A stretch of 64,000 nt of DNA from Phlebiopsis flavidoalba (Eukaryota > Basidiomycota > Agaricomycetes > Polyporales > Phanerochaetaceae): assembly GCA_035772785.1 (NCBI GenBank), contig JAOCPU010000032.1, positions 186,001-250,000 on the forward strand, written 5' to 3'. The notes below the pieces were generated by a model, which did no database searches, was not told the origin of the DNA, and saw nothing but the letters and a program-made list of their open reading frames with translations. The translations under genes were made by a program, and so were the position numbers. This document shows, one piece after another, positions 1 through 13,697 of the stretch (its first letter is position 1; each line of letters begins with the position of its first letter).

Positions 1-1190
1 CGGTATTTATCTGCGATATGGATTTCCTGACTCTGCGCTGACCCGCAGGATATCGGAGTATCAATACAGTCACCGCAGCCACGCATGCGTTGGAGAATAT
101 TGCAGAGTTGTATCTAAAGATGCGCCTACATCATTCATGTGAGTTCATAAAACCACCCAACCAAGCGCACGATAATCACCCCCTAAAACTGAACGTATTA
201 ATGATGCATCTAGATGTAAGTAGCTGTTTGACCCACTCTGTCGTCATTCTAGCGCAAAGCTCAGAATCAAACAGGGTTGTATACGGGTTTAGCAGGTCAA
301 ATAATTTCCGACGTACTAGTCCTTGCTGTAACATGGAGGAAGACATTTCGCGAATATCGAGATTCGCGACGACTCAAAAATGTACACTCCGGTGACAAAA
401 TGTCTGCTGAGAGACGGTGAGTACAATACGACTAATCATGAGCTCATATATGAAAGATTCCTTCTGACACTCTCATACAGGGACGTGGTATTTCATGTGA
501 GAGCGGCAGCTACTATGCGCTACACGCACATGCTCTGACTACTCGAACCAAGGGTTTTTATTTGTGTTTAATGTTACACAGTTCTTTATGAGCCTGAACA
601 TAATCATAGTATGTCATCATTGGTCGATGCTCACAGCCGAAATCAACTGAAAATGATTTTTTAGCAAATTGCAGAAGTGTTTTCCACATACTTGGTAAGA
701 CTGTAGCGATTGAAGAGGCTATCGAGCTGATGAAGTATATTAACGCCTAAAGCCCCCCTATTCTCTCATCAATCGCTTCATGATAAATCTGCGGATGGCC
801 TCAATTACGCGACAAGAGAGCAGTTCTTACCCGTCTCGTTTTTCACTTCCTGAATTTCGTATATCTGCTCCTGGCTCAAGCTTTCTAGGAAACATTGGAG
901 AACAGCTTCAAGTAGACGATGTGGAGGACAATTAGTTGCACAGATGTTAACAGTGAGAGAGGCGTGCACGTCCTTGAAGTGTAATATCCTTCTCAATGAC
1001 TATTGAACCGGTGGACACGAAGTGATCCTAAATCTCGGATGCCTGTAGGAAGTCAAGTGGATTGAGTTGCGCAGGTTCGGACCACGCGTAAATTCACAGT
1101 CGCATATCGTCCAAAAACCCTGTTAAATTCTATTGCGGAAGACTTACATCCGCTTTTACAACTTCCATAAACCAAGCAATCCATCCAATA
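1..1190. other. Left flank without a recognisable gene
   Basis: This stretch lies downstream of the GDP-fucose synthase gene. It holds only short frames, the longest about 101 codons at 90-395 on the plus strand. None shows a family motif, a signal peptide or a convincing exon structure. Base composition is less GC-rich than in the genes to the right. Confidence 0.4.
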
Positions 1191-1191
1191 T

Positions 1192-2548
1192 CTACGCGGA
1201 CTTGACTCCGTCCGCGCGGTATCATAGTTCTGGAGGAACCACTGCACGCTCTCGTCAAGCGCCTGCTCGAACGGCGTGAACTGGAAGTCGCCAATGAGGC
1301 CGAGCAGCTTCTTGTTCGACGCAGGCTTGCGGAACTGGCCGTCCGCCTTGGACGTGTCGAAGCTGTACTCGCCGGTGAAGCCGACGGCCTTGACGATTGC
1401 GTCCGCGACCTGCTTGATCGGCACCTCCTCGTCCTCGCCGACTGCACGGAGTCAGGGAGATGAAACTATGGGGAGTAAAGGGAACACACCGGAAAGGATG
1501 ACGGGCTCGACGTCGTCGTATTCGCGCAGCTGCCAGATGAACAGTTTTTTGCGAGGTCCCGCGAGTAGATGAACTGCCGCAGCGGCTTGCCGGTGCCCGC
1601 GACGATGAAGGGTGTGCCGTTCTCTGTATAAAAATCGCGCGCATCAGCACGCTGTGCATTGACAGGAACTCTGGACGTACTTTTCGCAAGATAGCATTTG
1701 TGGATCAGTGCGGGAATGACGTTGTGCGCCCTCAAGATCGCTGCACGAGCATAGCTAAGCAGTGCGACAGTATAACAAGAAGAAAATGCATACTAGTTGT
1801 CATATTGGCCAAAAACGTTCGTGGGGATCGCCGACGTGAAGTTGGAGCCATACTGGTCCTTGTATGCGCTGCATTTTCTTCAGCAAGCCTGCCTACGCGT
1901 TGGGAAACACACACTCACTGGTTCGCAACATCGACCATACGACTTCGCGTGCGCATAGCCGAAGTTGCTGTGGTGCGGCAGGCCCTCGTGGATCTTGGTC
2001 TCGTCGAGCGGGTACGTGACCTTGTCGGGGAACACACATGTTGAGAGACCGAGATGAGCTTCTTGACTCCCGTTTCGTGCGAGGTGTGCAACACGTTGTC
2101 GTTGATGAGCATGTTGTCGCGCAGGAACGTGGCCTGTTAGCGGCGATGAGCGTCCGGACGCTCACTGGCAGAGAAGAGGTGGGTGGCGCACCTTGTACTT
2201 CATGTTCTTAAACAGTCCACCGACTGAGAATTATATCAGAAAACGTCCGTGGTGCAATAGTTCGCGACGCACCAAGGGCTGCGAGGTGAATGACATGTGT
2301 CGGCTTGTACTTCGCGAACAGCTTCTGGGTCTCCTTCATGTCCCCTACATTGCACTCAGAATTGGCACCCTCTGACTTGAGCCAACGATTTCTGCTCACT
2401 TAAGATCGGCCTCAGACGACGACACGAACACCCATTTCTCGCCAGCTTTCTTACCAAAGCGCGACCCCTCGGGCTCGGTCTCGATAATGTATTGGATAGC
2501 ACGGCCAACGAGACCAGTACCGCCGGTTACAAGGATCACGTCTGACAT
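1192..2548 (-). CDS. GDP-L-fucose synthase (GDP-4-keto-6-deoxy-mannose epimerase/reductase)
   Basis: Family role: NADPH-dependent epimerase/reductase, the last step of de novo GDP-L-fucose synthesis, cytosolic. The N-terminus (ATG at 2548) carries the Rossmann motif [14 protein letters not shown]. After spliced introns come [23 protein letters not shown], a SNFGYAHAK segment matching the family's catalytic Tyr/Lys motif, the C-terminal [12 protein letters not shown] and [19 protein letters not shown]. Introns end cleanly, for example GTGAGC...TGTAG at about 2400-2340 and GTGCGC...AACAG at about 2190-2130. Two single-base breaks compensate each other: one base missing near 2060 (the ISCLSTC stretch) and one extra near 1945 (AKRMVDV). 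A further one-base loss precedes the stop at 1192. Family length is about 320 residues and the model agrees. It lies about 550 bases downstream of GMD on the same strand. Confidence 0.88.
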
Positions 2549-2753
2549 GATGGAGATGCTAGTGCGAGGTAGAGGTCGTGGGGGGAGAGACGGAGAAGGG
2601 GACGTGGTGGGTAGTGTACAAAACGTTGTATGCAGGCTGTAAGACAATCTAAGATAGACGCTGAGTAACGGTTGATGACTAATAAATGAGCAATTCAAAG
2701 ATTGGTTTTTTTTCCATACAAGGGAGGTGCGAACGCGAGACGCAGGGAAACTC

Positions 2754-2914
2754 TAGGCTCGTAAACCAGCCGTCACGGTAAGTGTCGTTTCTCCTCGCTG
2801 CGCGGGACTTCGAGAAAGGGATGAGAACTACCTTCTGTATATGGAAGCTTATGTGAGATTTGCCTCGGCACAGCGGAGTTTGGAAAGCGGCTGGGGAATT
2901 CCGAGCCTAGGGAA
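2754..2914 (+). repeat. Dispersed repeat, copy 1 (between the two GDP-fucose genes)
   Basis: The segment starts near the words ccagccgtcac and gtaagtgtcgtttctcctcg. It is found again, in inverted orientation, at 19824-19937 (left part) and 18033-18083 (right part). Similarity is high, with a few single-base differences. It shows no coding signal and sits between the 3' end of GMD and the start of GFS. The copy near 19.8 kb has inverted ends, which suggests a small DNA transposon family. Confidence 0.75.
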
Positions 2915-3070
2915 ACTCAGGGATATGTTCCGCATACAAGGAGTTTTGCAAGTGTCCTTATTAAATTTCCTCAATTACATTTGCTACACGAAACTGAAAG
3001 CCAACACCCGTCGAACGAAGCTAGTTATGCATTCTCCTATTACAACCCACACGCTCTGTCTTGTCCTTTA

Positions 3071-4631
<1,561 letters not shown>

Positions 4632-5453
4632 GAGGGCGGGGGGCGAGAGATGGGGAGATGGAGGCTAGGACGAGGAGATGCGGCTATATAGACGACCAAA
4701 AACGTGGACGAGCTCGTATGATATGTGCAAAACGCCGCCCGAAAAGACCAGCGAAACAGATGGGCGAGGATTTTACGTAGATGGCAGAAGCAGCGTCGAC
4801 TCCTTAGCATGGCCTGCGCTTGCCGTCACCACGCTGCCCTTCTATGGGCGTCTCCGCCCTGCTCTCGACCGCGTACATAGCCCTGTGCCTGGTCATTTTT
4901 TGTTCAAGGCACACCCAACATGGAATCGTATTTTGAAACAGGCCCGTCGTGACCACACACGACGCGTCGTCGAGTAGTGATAGTGGGCGGTGAGGGCCAC
5001 AGGGACGCGGCGCTGACGCTGTCGCAGTGTCAGCGAAACATACGCTAAGCCTATCGCGACATACACCGCTCAGTTTCTTCGAGACGCGACCTGTGATCAC
5101 GGTATGTCGATCGTGAATTGTACATGGTCCACTGAAATGTCGCTGCATAGACTTTTACGGTTATATATGCCGCTCTGAGCCTCATACCCGTCCTGTCATT
5201 CATGTACGCCATCTCTTGCAAACGTTTGAATATAATCTAAACCGAACTTGATAAATGCTCTCTCTTTTTTTTTTAGTTCTTTCTCGCTCTTTGCTATCGG
5301 TACACTATTCTTTATTGCGCTCTGCGGAGCCATCCTGGCATCGTTTGTCAGCAATCCTCATAGCCGGTGAGCTTCGCGTTGTATGCACCCGCACATACAT
5401 GATCATACACTCTCCAGCCGCATTCCTCGCCGGCAACACTCTTTGTCCTCCTC

Positions 5454-5921
5454 TTACTTGCTTGTTTCCTCACAATATGCGCTCTCGCTGCCTTTTTTCT
5501 CGTCCGACTGGCTCTCCTTGCTCGCGGGCTGCGCACCCGGGAAACCCCGACGCAGTCGGCCCCACAAGGCCGCCCCTGGAAAAGACGACGGTGACGCACT
5601 AGACGCGTCCGAGTCGACTGTCGACGTCAAAGAGCCCAACAGCACGCTAGGAAAGGCGACAGAGTGATCGTGCAGGTAGGTGCCGTCGCGCAATCGCGCC
5701 TGTATCCCGATTGTCCGGTCGGAAATGCAACCCTGTCGTAAAACTCTTCTGCCCCCAATGTGATGCAAAATTTTGTGGACAAAGCTTGCCGTCTTCCTGT
5801 CTGCTATACAATCGTCAGTGCGCCAGAAGCACGCCCTCGGATCCATTCGTGCTCCACATCGCACGCTAGGGGAGTACAAGGTCGTCAAGGGCACTCGCAC
5901 ATCAAAGCATATTTGTTTCAC
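5454..5921 (-). CDS. Unassigned reading frame upstream of GMD
   Basis: An open frame of 155 codons. The C-terminal half is rich in Ser, Ala and Pro (LTSTVDSDASSASPSS, then a Lys/Glu-rich tail), like the disordered tail of a fungal protein. I recognise no domain. It may be a last exon of a larger minus-strand gene or an accident of composition. No start context or partner exons could be defined. Confidence 0.2.
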   Translation of the reverse strand: MKQICFDVRVPLTTLYSPSVRCGARMDPRACFWRTDDCIADRKTASFVHKILHHIGGRRVLRQGCISDRTIGIQARLRDGTYLHDHSVAFPSVLLGSLTSTVDSDASSASPSSFPGAALWGRLRRGFPGAQPASKESQSDEKKGSESAYCEETSK

Positions 5922-6241
5922 ATAATGAGTCTATTGCATGAGTTCCAGGACCTGGCGTCGAGGACTAGGGATACACAGGGGATTAGGTCGATACATAGGT
6001 TGGTAGTGGTATCCGGGACCGGCAGCGGTGCGCAGGGGAGGGCAAGAAGGCTAAAGATACAGTTGGGGTGAAGCGGTAGCGAAAGCAGCGAACGGCGGTT
6101 ATCCAAACAACATGGTCCCACAAGAACCCGAAGAAAAAAAAGAGTTTTGGTTGTGCAAGAAAGGTGCGGAGCGGTGAAGGTGTAAATGTGTAGCGCAGAC
6201 AAGGGAAAGAAGAGTAGGATAATGAGAGGGAGGGAGGGAGT

Positions 6242-7900
6242 TTAGACCATATGCGAGTCGTCGCGGACTGACTTGGGTACGTCAACCGAGCGGCGATCTG
6301 AGATGATCTCGACCTCGCACGACGACGCCCAGAGTCCGGACGCGCGATATGCGCATGGCGGTCTTCGTTGCCGTCCGCAGCGCGTGCGCACAACATAGTC
6401 GCTCGACGCCGACGCGGTGCTCTCGGTTGGGAGACTCCGAGTTACGCGCGCATGCTTCTCGTCGAACGCGATCGAGGCCGCCGAGCGAGAATGTCCGTCG
6501 AGAGGCTGGTCGGACATGTCGGAGAGGAACGAGCCGCGGCGCGCGGTCGGCGCGCTTGCGCTATGCACGAAGCTCGGGGGATCGAACGCGCCCGTCTTGC
6601 TGCCCTTTAGCTCGGGCCCCAGCTGCTAGCGCTACTCGCCGCTCGACGCGCCGCCGTGGCGGGTGCATGAGCCGAGGCGCGCTTCGCGACGGACGTGAAG
6701 GCGAGGCGGTAGTGGCGTAGAGCGGGCTAGTGCATCCTCGGCGAGGCCGAAGAAGCACGAGAAGACGAATGCGCAGGGAGCATGGTGAGCCAGGGCCTAG
6801 GAGCGTGAGGCTCTCGCGCGCTGGTTTCGGGTGGCGCAGCAATCCACCTCGATCGTTGGCGTCCACTGCTTCCGATTGAGCGAGTAAACCCTAGTAGCAT
6901 GTCCGCCGAGGCTCTCCATGACATGAGATATCTTGCTGGGTGTCACGGACGAGAAGCCAGACAGAGAGCGGGATCGTAGCGAGGAGCTCGATACCCGCGA
7001 GCGCCATGAGGCGCAGGTAACGGTTGAAGGTGAGGTTGCTGTTCGAAGCGAGCAGGTCGCTGAACTGGCGGCGGCGCTTCATGAAGGCACGAAGGGTGCC
7101 AACTACATTGTCATTGGTAAGAGATTTGGGGAGATAGAAAGAAGACGTACTGCAGAAGCCCGCAGAAATGAGGCCGATGATGATGCAGACACCGTTGGTG
7201 ACAAACATCTGGAAGTAGGTGTTGGGAATGGGCGCAAGAGGGCCGATACCCTGGTAGATGTTGAACCGGTGGCCTTGGATGAACCACACTGCACAGCCGA
7301 TAAAACAAATTGAGCAGTCGCGAGAGTCAAGACGCTATAACTCAACGATCCTGGAGCAATCGGGATACCAAGACCAATGGCAAGGTCGACCATGATGGCA
7401 CGTCTGCGTTCAAGCCCTTGCTTGATAGAAACAAGAGATAGGGCTTCGCTATCTTGTAAAGGACGACGGATTGATGACCAGAGACGCGGCGAGCATCGCG
7501 GGTTTCCCCAAATTGTCCGGTGTCACGAACGAGGATACGGAGATGACTGGCTCGGCACTAGATGATATACGCCCGTCATTTCCAGACACAAAGAGGTAAT
7601 CACCAATGTCGCACCAAAAACAGCCCCGTGCCCAGTTGATCGCGTGATCCAGCACAAACGATGCAGTTGATGAATTGCTGAATGAGGTTGTACGATCCCA
7701 CCCATGCAATGTACAAAATGCATCCCACTTCCAGCGCTGGCACCACGATTAGCGTTCAGTCTCGCCACCACGAAGTGATTTTTGTGGATGACTTACCTTC
7801 AAGATGCCAGTACAGCGGTATCACGAGACAAGCAAAAAGCAATAAAGGAAAAAACGCCGTCGAGGAGCGTTCCTCTGCTCTGTCTGACACCCGACGACAC
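6242..7900 (-). CDS. Ste3-type seven-helix pheromone receptor (GPCR)
   Basis: Family role: plasma-membrane receptor for lipopeptide mating pheromones of basidiomycetes, coupled to a G-protein and MAPK cascade. Seen in order: VIPLYWHLE at about 7805 (end of helix 1), an intron, CILYIAWVGSYNLIQQFIN, HAINWARGCFWCDIG (family: W-CDI), an intron, VISVSSFVTP, LAASLVIN, LERRRAIMVDLAIGLGIPI, QGHRFNIYQGIGPL, VCIIIGLISAGFCS, an intron, RAFMKRRRQFSDLL, then NSNLTFNRYLRLMALAGIE. A helix-7 region ends in a FGLAED-like motif near 6740. A long Ser-rich cytoplasmic tail follows (SDMSDQ, AFDEKHARVTRS) and ends at 6242. At least four single-base breaks occur, near 7640, 7465, 7410 and 6910. The true N-terminus is not visible; the span starts at the first helix I can follow. 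It could be a mating-locus receptor or one of the non-mating Ste3-like paralogues common in Agaricomycetes. Confidence 0.85.
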
Positions 7901-7994
7901 AATCTTGGTAAGCGTGCCGACTGGAGGGAGCTGGTCAGGGAGGGCTGGCGATCGTCAGCACGCGGCCCCCTGAGCGTGCAAAGGTTAGAATAAG

Positions 7995-10900
7995 TGGTGA
8001 AAGAAATGGCAACGACGGGAAAGAGGGGCCTGGCGGCAGGCGAGGGGACACATATTTATTGTTGTTATTTGCGGATGGCGGGTGTCCCCCTTATGCCACT
8101 ATCCGGAGGTCGACCCTTGTGCACCGCGAGAGCAAAAGTCGCCACTCAGTGCCATAGCGCAGGGCCGTCAAGCCTGTCTGCTTTGGGACGAATTGCTTGT
8201 CCTCCGCCGTGGAAAACGTCGCATGTCAATAGGAAAAGGCTCACCGTGTATGGACATGTGATAGCCTCAGCAGGGCAGAGAAATTGCGCATTTGCTCACG
8301 GCGTCATCCGACGCGTGGGGCGTACCTTGACCTCCGAGCCCTCATATCCCCGTCCTCGAGGCAGACTCTTGGCAGTCGGCAAGCCAGTCTCATAGAAATG
8401 GGGAGGGGGGCCGAAACTTTAGACATCTTCAGCAATGAACCTGCGTGATCTAGAACGACAAGATGTCCCAAGCCTGAGCGATGTGCGGAATAGCCACGGG
8501 AAATATAGAGGAAATCGTTCGATGAAACTATCGATACAAGAGCTCCGTACTGTCGATCAGTAGCAGAAAGGCATTACTCTCAAAACAAGACGGCCGTAGC
8601 AGGCAACTTCAGGACTTGTTGTACGCGCGGACCGGTCACAGTCTCGGAGCGACGATCGGGTCGGAGTTTAGAACGTGCGGAGTCTGCGGCTATTCTAGAG
8701 AAGGCCTATATGTTGTCCGAGAACATCATTCAATTCCCTCGGTGGCAATCTAGCAGGAGATGCCCGACGGCCCATGTGCGGCATTACAATGCAGATGCCT
8801 ATAGCCTCGAGGAGAACAAGGTCGGCAACAGTCGCCGTCGTGGCGCTATCGGGAGCCCAGCACAACGCCGAAGCGCCCGATAGGCCCGTCGGTTCACGCG
8901 AGATAGAGTTCGTTTGCTTGGCACCTAACTACGAGATCTCTCCACCAGCGGATGCCGTTGGCTGAAAAACAACGCTCAGCGTGAGCCTCCTCTCGGAGAC
9001 CTTGGTAATAGAGCTGGTCACCAAGGATGGACAAGTTATCTGGCTGTATTGATTTTTTAGGAGATTGGTCAATAGTGAAGAGAACGAATTGACACGCAAT
9101 AAACTAAAAAGTCGACCGGCCCAGTCGAACGCTGAGCCAAATCAAGCTTCCAGGACTCAGGGCTAGGGGGATACGCCCGCTAACTTCCCTGGTCTTCTTA
9201 TGACATGACACATGTGTGAGAGCGGCGCACCCGCTATGACGCGTTCTCTTTAAGAGTGTCGTTTATGGTGTCTCTCAGTTCTCCAAGCGGTGAACTGACT
9301 TCTGGATACGCTGAGGAAAAACTAGCACACTGGAGGTCCCTATGCAAGACGCCACTAGTGGGGTGACCTTAGGTTAAAGTACAAGGCTGCCCTGATTTGA
9401 GCGTACGGTGGAGTGAGACGAAGGTGTCCTTGATGAAGATTAAACGTACCTCTATCCGGGTTTCAGTTTGCACTATATACATTCGTGGATGTGCAGTGGC
9501 CTGAGCTGAGGACTATGAGTACGTTAGCCCTATGGATCAGCCTTGCCAACAGGTCGAAGGAGTTACAGCTACTGGCTTGGCAGGTCGAATGAAAACTTTG
9601 CGAGCCGCCCGTAACCCAACTGTCTCAGGGAATCGTGAGTAGTAGACCAAAGTCGCTACTGAGTGATGACGACAAACATCGAACAACGGGCTATGGCGGC
9701 AGCGGTCAGTGCGGAAGATGAAACCACCTGATCCCTTCCCCCCCCCCCAGCGATTGTCAGCAATTTGTATGTTCCAAATTAGATGGGACGGTGTCTCACG
9801 AGTGCAGCACAACAAGTCGTAATAAACGTTCGAGGAAGGGCTCTGAACGATCCGCGATTGTGCCGATGAAGTACTACTCCACAAACCAGACGAACTTTGT
9901 CATGAGGATCGCAGCGGTGCGCTCCATGTCGGAGGGGGTTGTGTAGCGCCAGGCGGGATGATGCTTGCCAGCGGATGCAATTGTGGGGGTGGATTACAAC
10001 ACATGGACTCAACATCCTGGGGATATCCCCCGTCAAACCATTGACTGAGCTGACGCCGAATGTGTAAGACCAACCTATATCCTGGCGGGTGCTACGTCGA
10101 CGCTGTGTCGTCCCTCCATAGGGGATATAAACCAAAGATACCCGTGCATTGCTTTCAGTTTGGCTTCTCTCTCTGCTACCCGTCAACGACGAATGATACC
10201 ACATCATTTGGCCATATGGATTTCATGACCCTATCTCGATATCTCCCCACTGGCCCCGAAAACACTCATCATCTCGATGCGGCTTCTTACGAACGGCCAA
10301 AGGCAAACGAGATACTGCACGAAGAACCAGCCGAGCCGGGGGCAGCGCGGACAGCGTACACGCAGCCGCAGCGAGAATTGTAGGCAGCCGAGGGGAGAGG
10401 AAACCCATGGCAATTTCCGCCTCTGTACCACGGCCTGCAAGCGAATGTGGCGAGTGTAAACGAGGGTGAAGGAGCGAAGCAAGGAGCGAGGAGTTCCTAT
10501 GAAAGACACATAAGACATTGTGGCTATTTATGGCGCATTGAATATGCAACTCACTTGTCCAAGAGTGTTTGGCGTGATAGTCACGGCTCTAGCTCCGCGA
10601 GAGTTAGGTGCTTCGCCAAGCTGCCCAGGGTTCAGCCGGTAACTGTCCCTCCCCAGATTTAGCATGCGGAATGGGCAGCGAGGTACTTCAAAATACTTGA
10701 TTGAACGAGTTTGAAAGTTGGAAGGTGTGAGGGACACGGTATAGGGGACACGCTTCAAAAGCGACCCCACGCGCGACTCGTTCTAGTATACCACGACCCG
10801 TCTTGCTGGGTCTTCTGGTATTTGAGGAGCGAGCATGTATAAAGTAATTTCTCGACCTTCTGATGCGTCGTTCGAACGTGAAGCTATCGTATCGAGTCCT

Positions 10901-13690
10901 TTGAGAGTACCAGGGGGTTTCAGCTCAAGGCTTTGCAGATACGCGAAACGATGTCGGGCTTGGACGAGGTACAGAGACCAAGAAAACTGTGGCAAAAGGA
11001 TAACGGTGGCTGGTCGGGGGACGGGGTAGGTCTAGTGGGAAGTTTGAAGTCCAAGTGATTGGAGGGTCTTGTTGAAGAGTGACCTGCGATTGCTCCTCAG
11101 CAAAGTCGAGTCTCGGTAGAGCCATCCTCGACACCAATCGGAACCTCCAGCTCTGAGCGCCCCAGAGGGAAATCTGTGCCAGATCCAACTGCAAGTCGGC
11201 TGCGACAACCCTGTTGTCTTTAGTTCGCATAGTCGCGCACAGGATTCGAGCGATATCCCCGAATCAACCCTCGACACACTTCAAAGGTAGCCCGTACCGC
11301 TTTCAACGATTCCGGAAATGGAGACACCCATCTTCCCCCAGAAGCGATATCCTTTCAAGTGGCCTCCCTCAGTCACCTTGCGGGGAAATAGCAATAATAT
11401 GCTTGATCCAGTTTGTGCGTGCTAGGAAGCGTAAAGGCCTGTCAGTCTCCGGGCCCCCAAGAAGAATCCACCATACTTCAACCCTGCGCGGAGCCCCAGC
11501 AATGCGTCCTCCTTTCTCCACATGTCTATGTTTAGGTAGGGAACCGATAAAATTGTGTTCGAAAACTCGATCGATGGTTAGCGGGACACGCATAGGGGAA
11601 CACGAGCAAGGCGCCAGAGGCACCCGCTCGAGCCAGACCAGGGGGCCGACCCTGTCCCCCCAGTGATTGAAGGGTTGACAGGGTACTTGCATCTAGTGTA
11701 GTGCGTATAGTGGTACAGCGCACCACGCAGCGCCGTAATGGTGCGCGATACGGAGGATGGGAGAGCCTCAGCGTCCTGTATAGACTAGCACATTCATAGC
11801 GGATAGGAAAGGGGTTACCAGGCTTGAGACTTCTTGGCGTTGAAGTACTCGAGCCCCTGACTGTGCCGTCTGCCGAATAGAAGGAGCTTCGCGCACAGTC
11901 ATCTTATCTTAGAAGGCAGCATGTCGTCCGGTGGAATTCGGCTACGGACTTTCAAGATAGTATAGATGTATGAGGTTGGAGAATTCTCTTGCATGACAGG
12001 GGATACGAGGTTCAGGTCGGAACTGCCCGATAGCTAGTAGGTAATTGGGCAGCGATTTGCATGAATCAGACCCAAGTTACAACTTACCTGACTTGACTTC
12101 GCAATATGTTTCCCACGATCAGTAACGCCAGCAATTCGCTTACTCAGGTAAACTCAACATCATCTTGCTACCTTTATCTAAGCTCGTTGGTCAATTTGCG
12201 ATGAATCTAGAGCAAAATTGAGAACGATTCCTGTTTTTCGAAGCAGAACCAATTTGCTGCCGATTAGAAGGACCCAATATTCCAATGATACAACAATAAG
12301 TAATCACTTGTCTACGCACAGGTGGTCCCACACAATGTACATCCTGTTGAGATGTCTGAAGTAGACGAGACAAAAAAACTGTCGCAAGCACTTATGACGA
12401 GCCCAAGTAGTTATCAGATGAGTACAACCTACCAAGAGAACCGAGATCATTACGGCTAGTGCGAAAAAACTCCATCATCGTATTTCCCACGCCTCACGCC
12501 GGCATCACGTCAAGGTCTGCGTGGATGACCATGTGGGTGTGCTGCAGCCATTGTTCTATTCGCAGGCTAGAAATTTCACAGGCGCACGATTTGGAGCTCT
12601 CCTGAGTATCAAGTGCGCCCACTCGCCCTTGTACATTCATCCGAGAGGCCCTTGAGTGGTGTCACTCCAACGTAGCAAGTATCAGTAGGTGTCGCAGACA
12701 CGGAGAGGCCCCCCTGTATCAGGCGGCGGGTAAATTTGAAACTTTAATCACGGATTTTGGTCTTTGCCGGGACCGGGGAGGATTTACCTTGCGCAGCGCG
12801 CATAGGGAGTATACCTTGTTCCGGTTATACTCTTCATTTTACTCGAGCCCGTGGCATGCAGGAAATGTAGAGTGTGACCGCTGCAAATCCTATGTATATA
12901 TGCGTCTTGAATCTGCGCTTTGATGCTGCCTGCAGTATGCGGAGGAGTCTATCGGCATTGAGAGTCGTTAGCAGCAGTCACGGAACGTGTGCAAACTGAC
13001 TTCTCAACGTCTCGCTCAGAAGAGCTCAAAGGAAGGATACCGAGCGTGGTACCCCTGGTGGCGGTGTCGCTCGGACTTGTACGGATCTGGTAGTTGGTAC
13101 CTAGGTCTGCTGTTGGGGAACTTTACCCGGTCGACACAAAACAACGCTTATTAGCAAAACGTGCCACATCACATCCATCGCCACCCACAGGTCCCATCCG
13201 CTGCCAGCGCACTCGACAACGGAGCTTCCAGAAACACCGATTGACTCAGGATCTTCCTCCGCAAGGACACCCGAATCTTTGCTGGACGCGTCAATAGAAG
13301 CCAGAACATGTGCACTTTGATCCTACGGACGCGGTGAGTGGTTCCATGAGTCATGCAGCTTATGATGCGTGGTAGAATGGATACAATGGGATGGAAGAGG
13401 AACCGAAAGAGTTCTACGAGTGAATACGTTGAAGGGTCAGCCCTTCTCCCTGGCCCGGAACTAAACGAAAATATCACTAATGTACAGCTCCATCATGTAG
13501 AAACATGAACACAACGCGTTGATCTGTGGGGATCATATAGGATGAGAAGTGGTCCGTTCTCCAATGACATATGCGTATGCAGCCGTATGCAATGTCTCCT
13601 TGGGGCTTAATGAGCGTGTCGATGGAGGAGGCGAGACTGGCCAGGACGCACCTTTTTCGTCGTCCAAGTCCGACGTTTCAATCATTGCCA
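7995..13690. other. Long gene-poor stretch
   Basis: About 5.7 kb with no recognisable gene. The longest frames (9779-10207 minus, 142 codons; 11214-11666 plus, 150 codons; 11369-11692 minus) show no domain and no supporting exon pattern. A minus-strand frame at 10223-10549 contains an Ala/Leu-rich stretch (TILAAAACTLSALPPA) that could mimic a signal peptide, but the rest is unremarkable. A cytosine run of about 10 lies near 9740. I found no obvious CAAX pheromone precursor on a visual pass, though such genes can be under 60 codons and could be missed. Confidence 0.4.
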
Positions 13691-13697
13691 CTCCCAA

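Noticed and set aside
1130..1689. Ser/Arg-rich and Ala/Arg-rich frames over the GFS 3' half
   Set aside because: They are off-frame readings of the GFS gene, produced by GC-rich codons.
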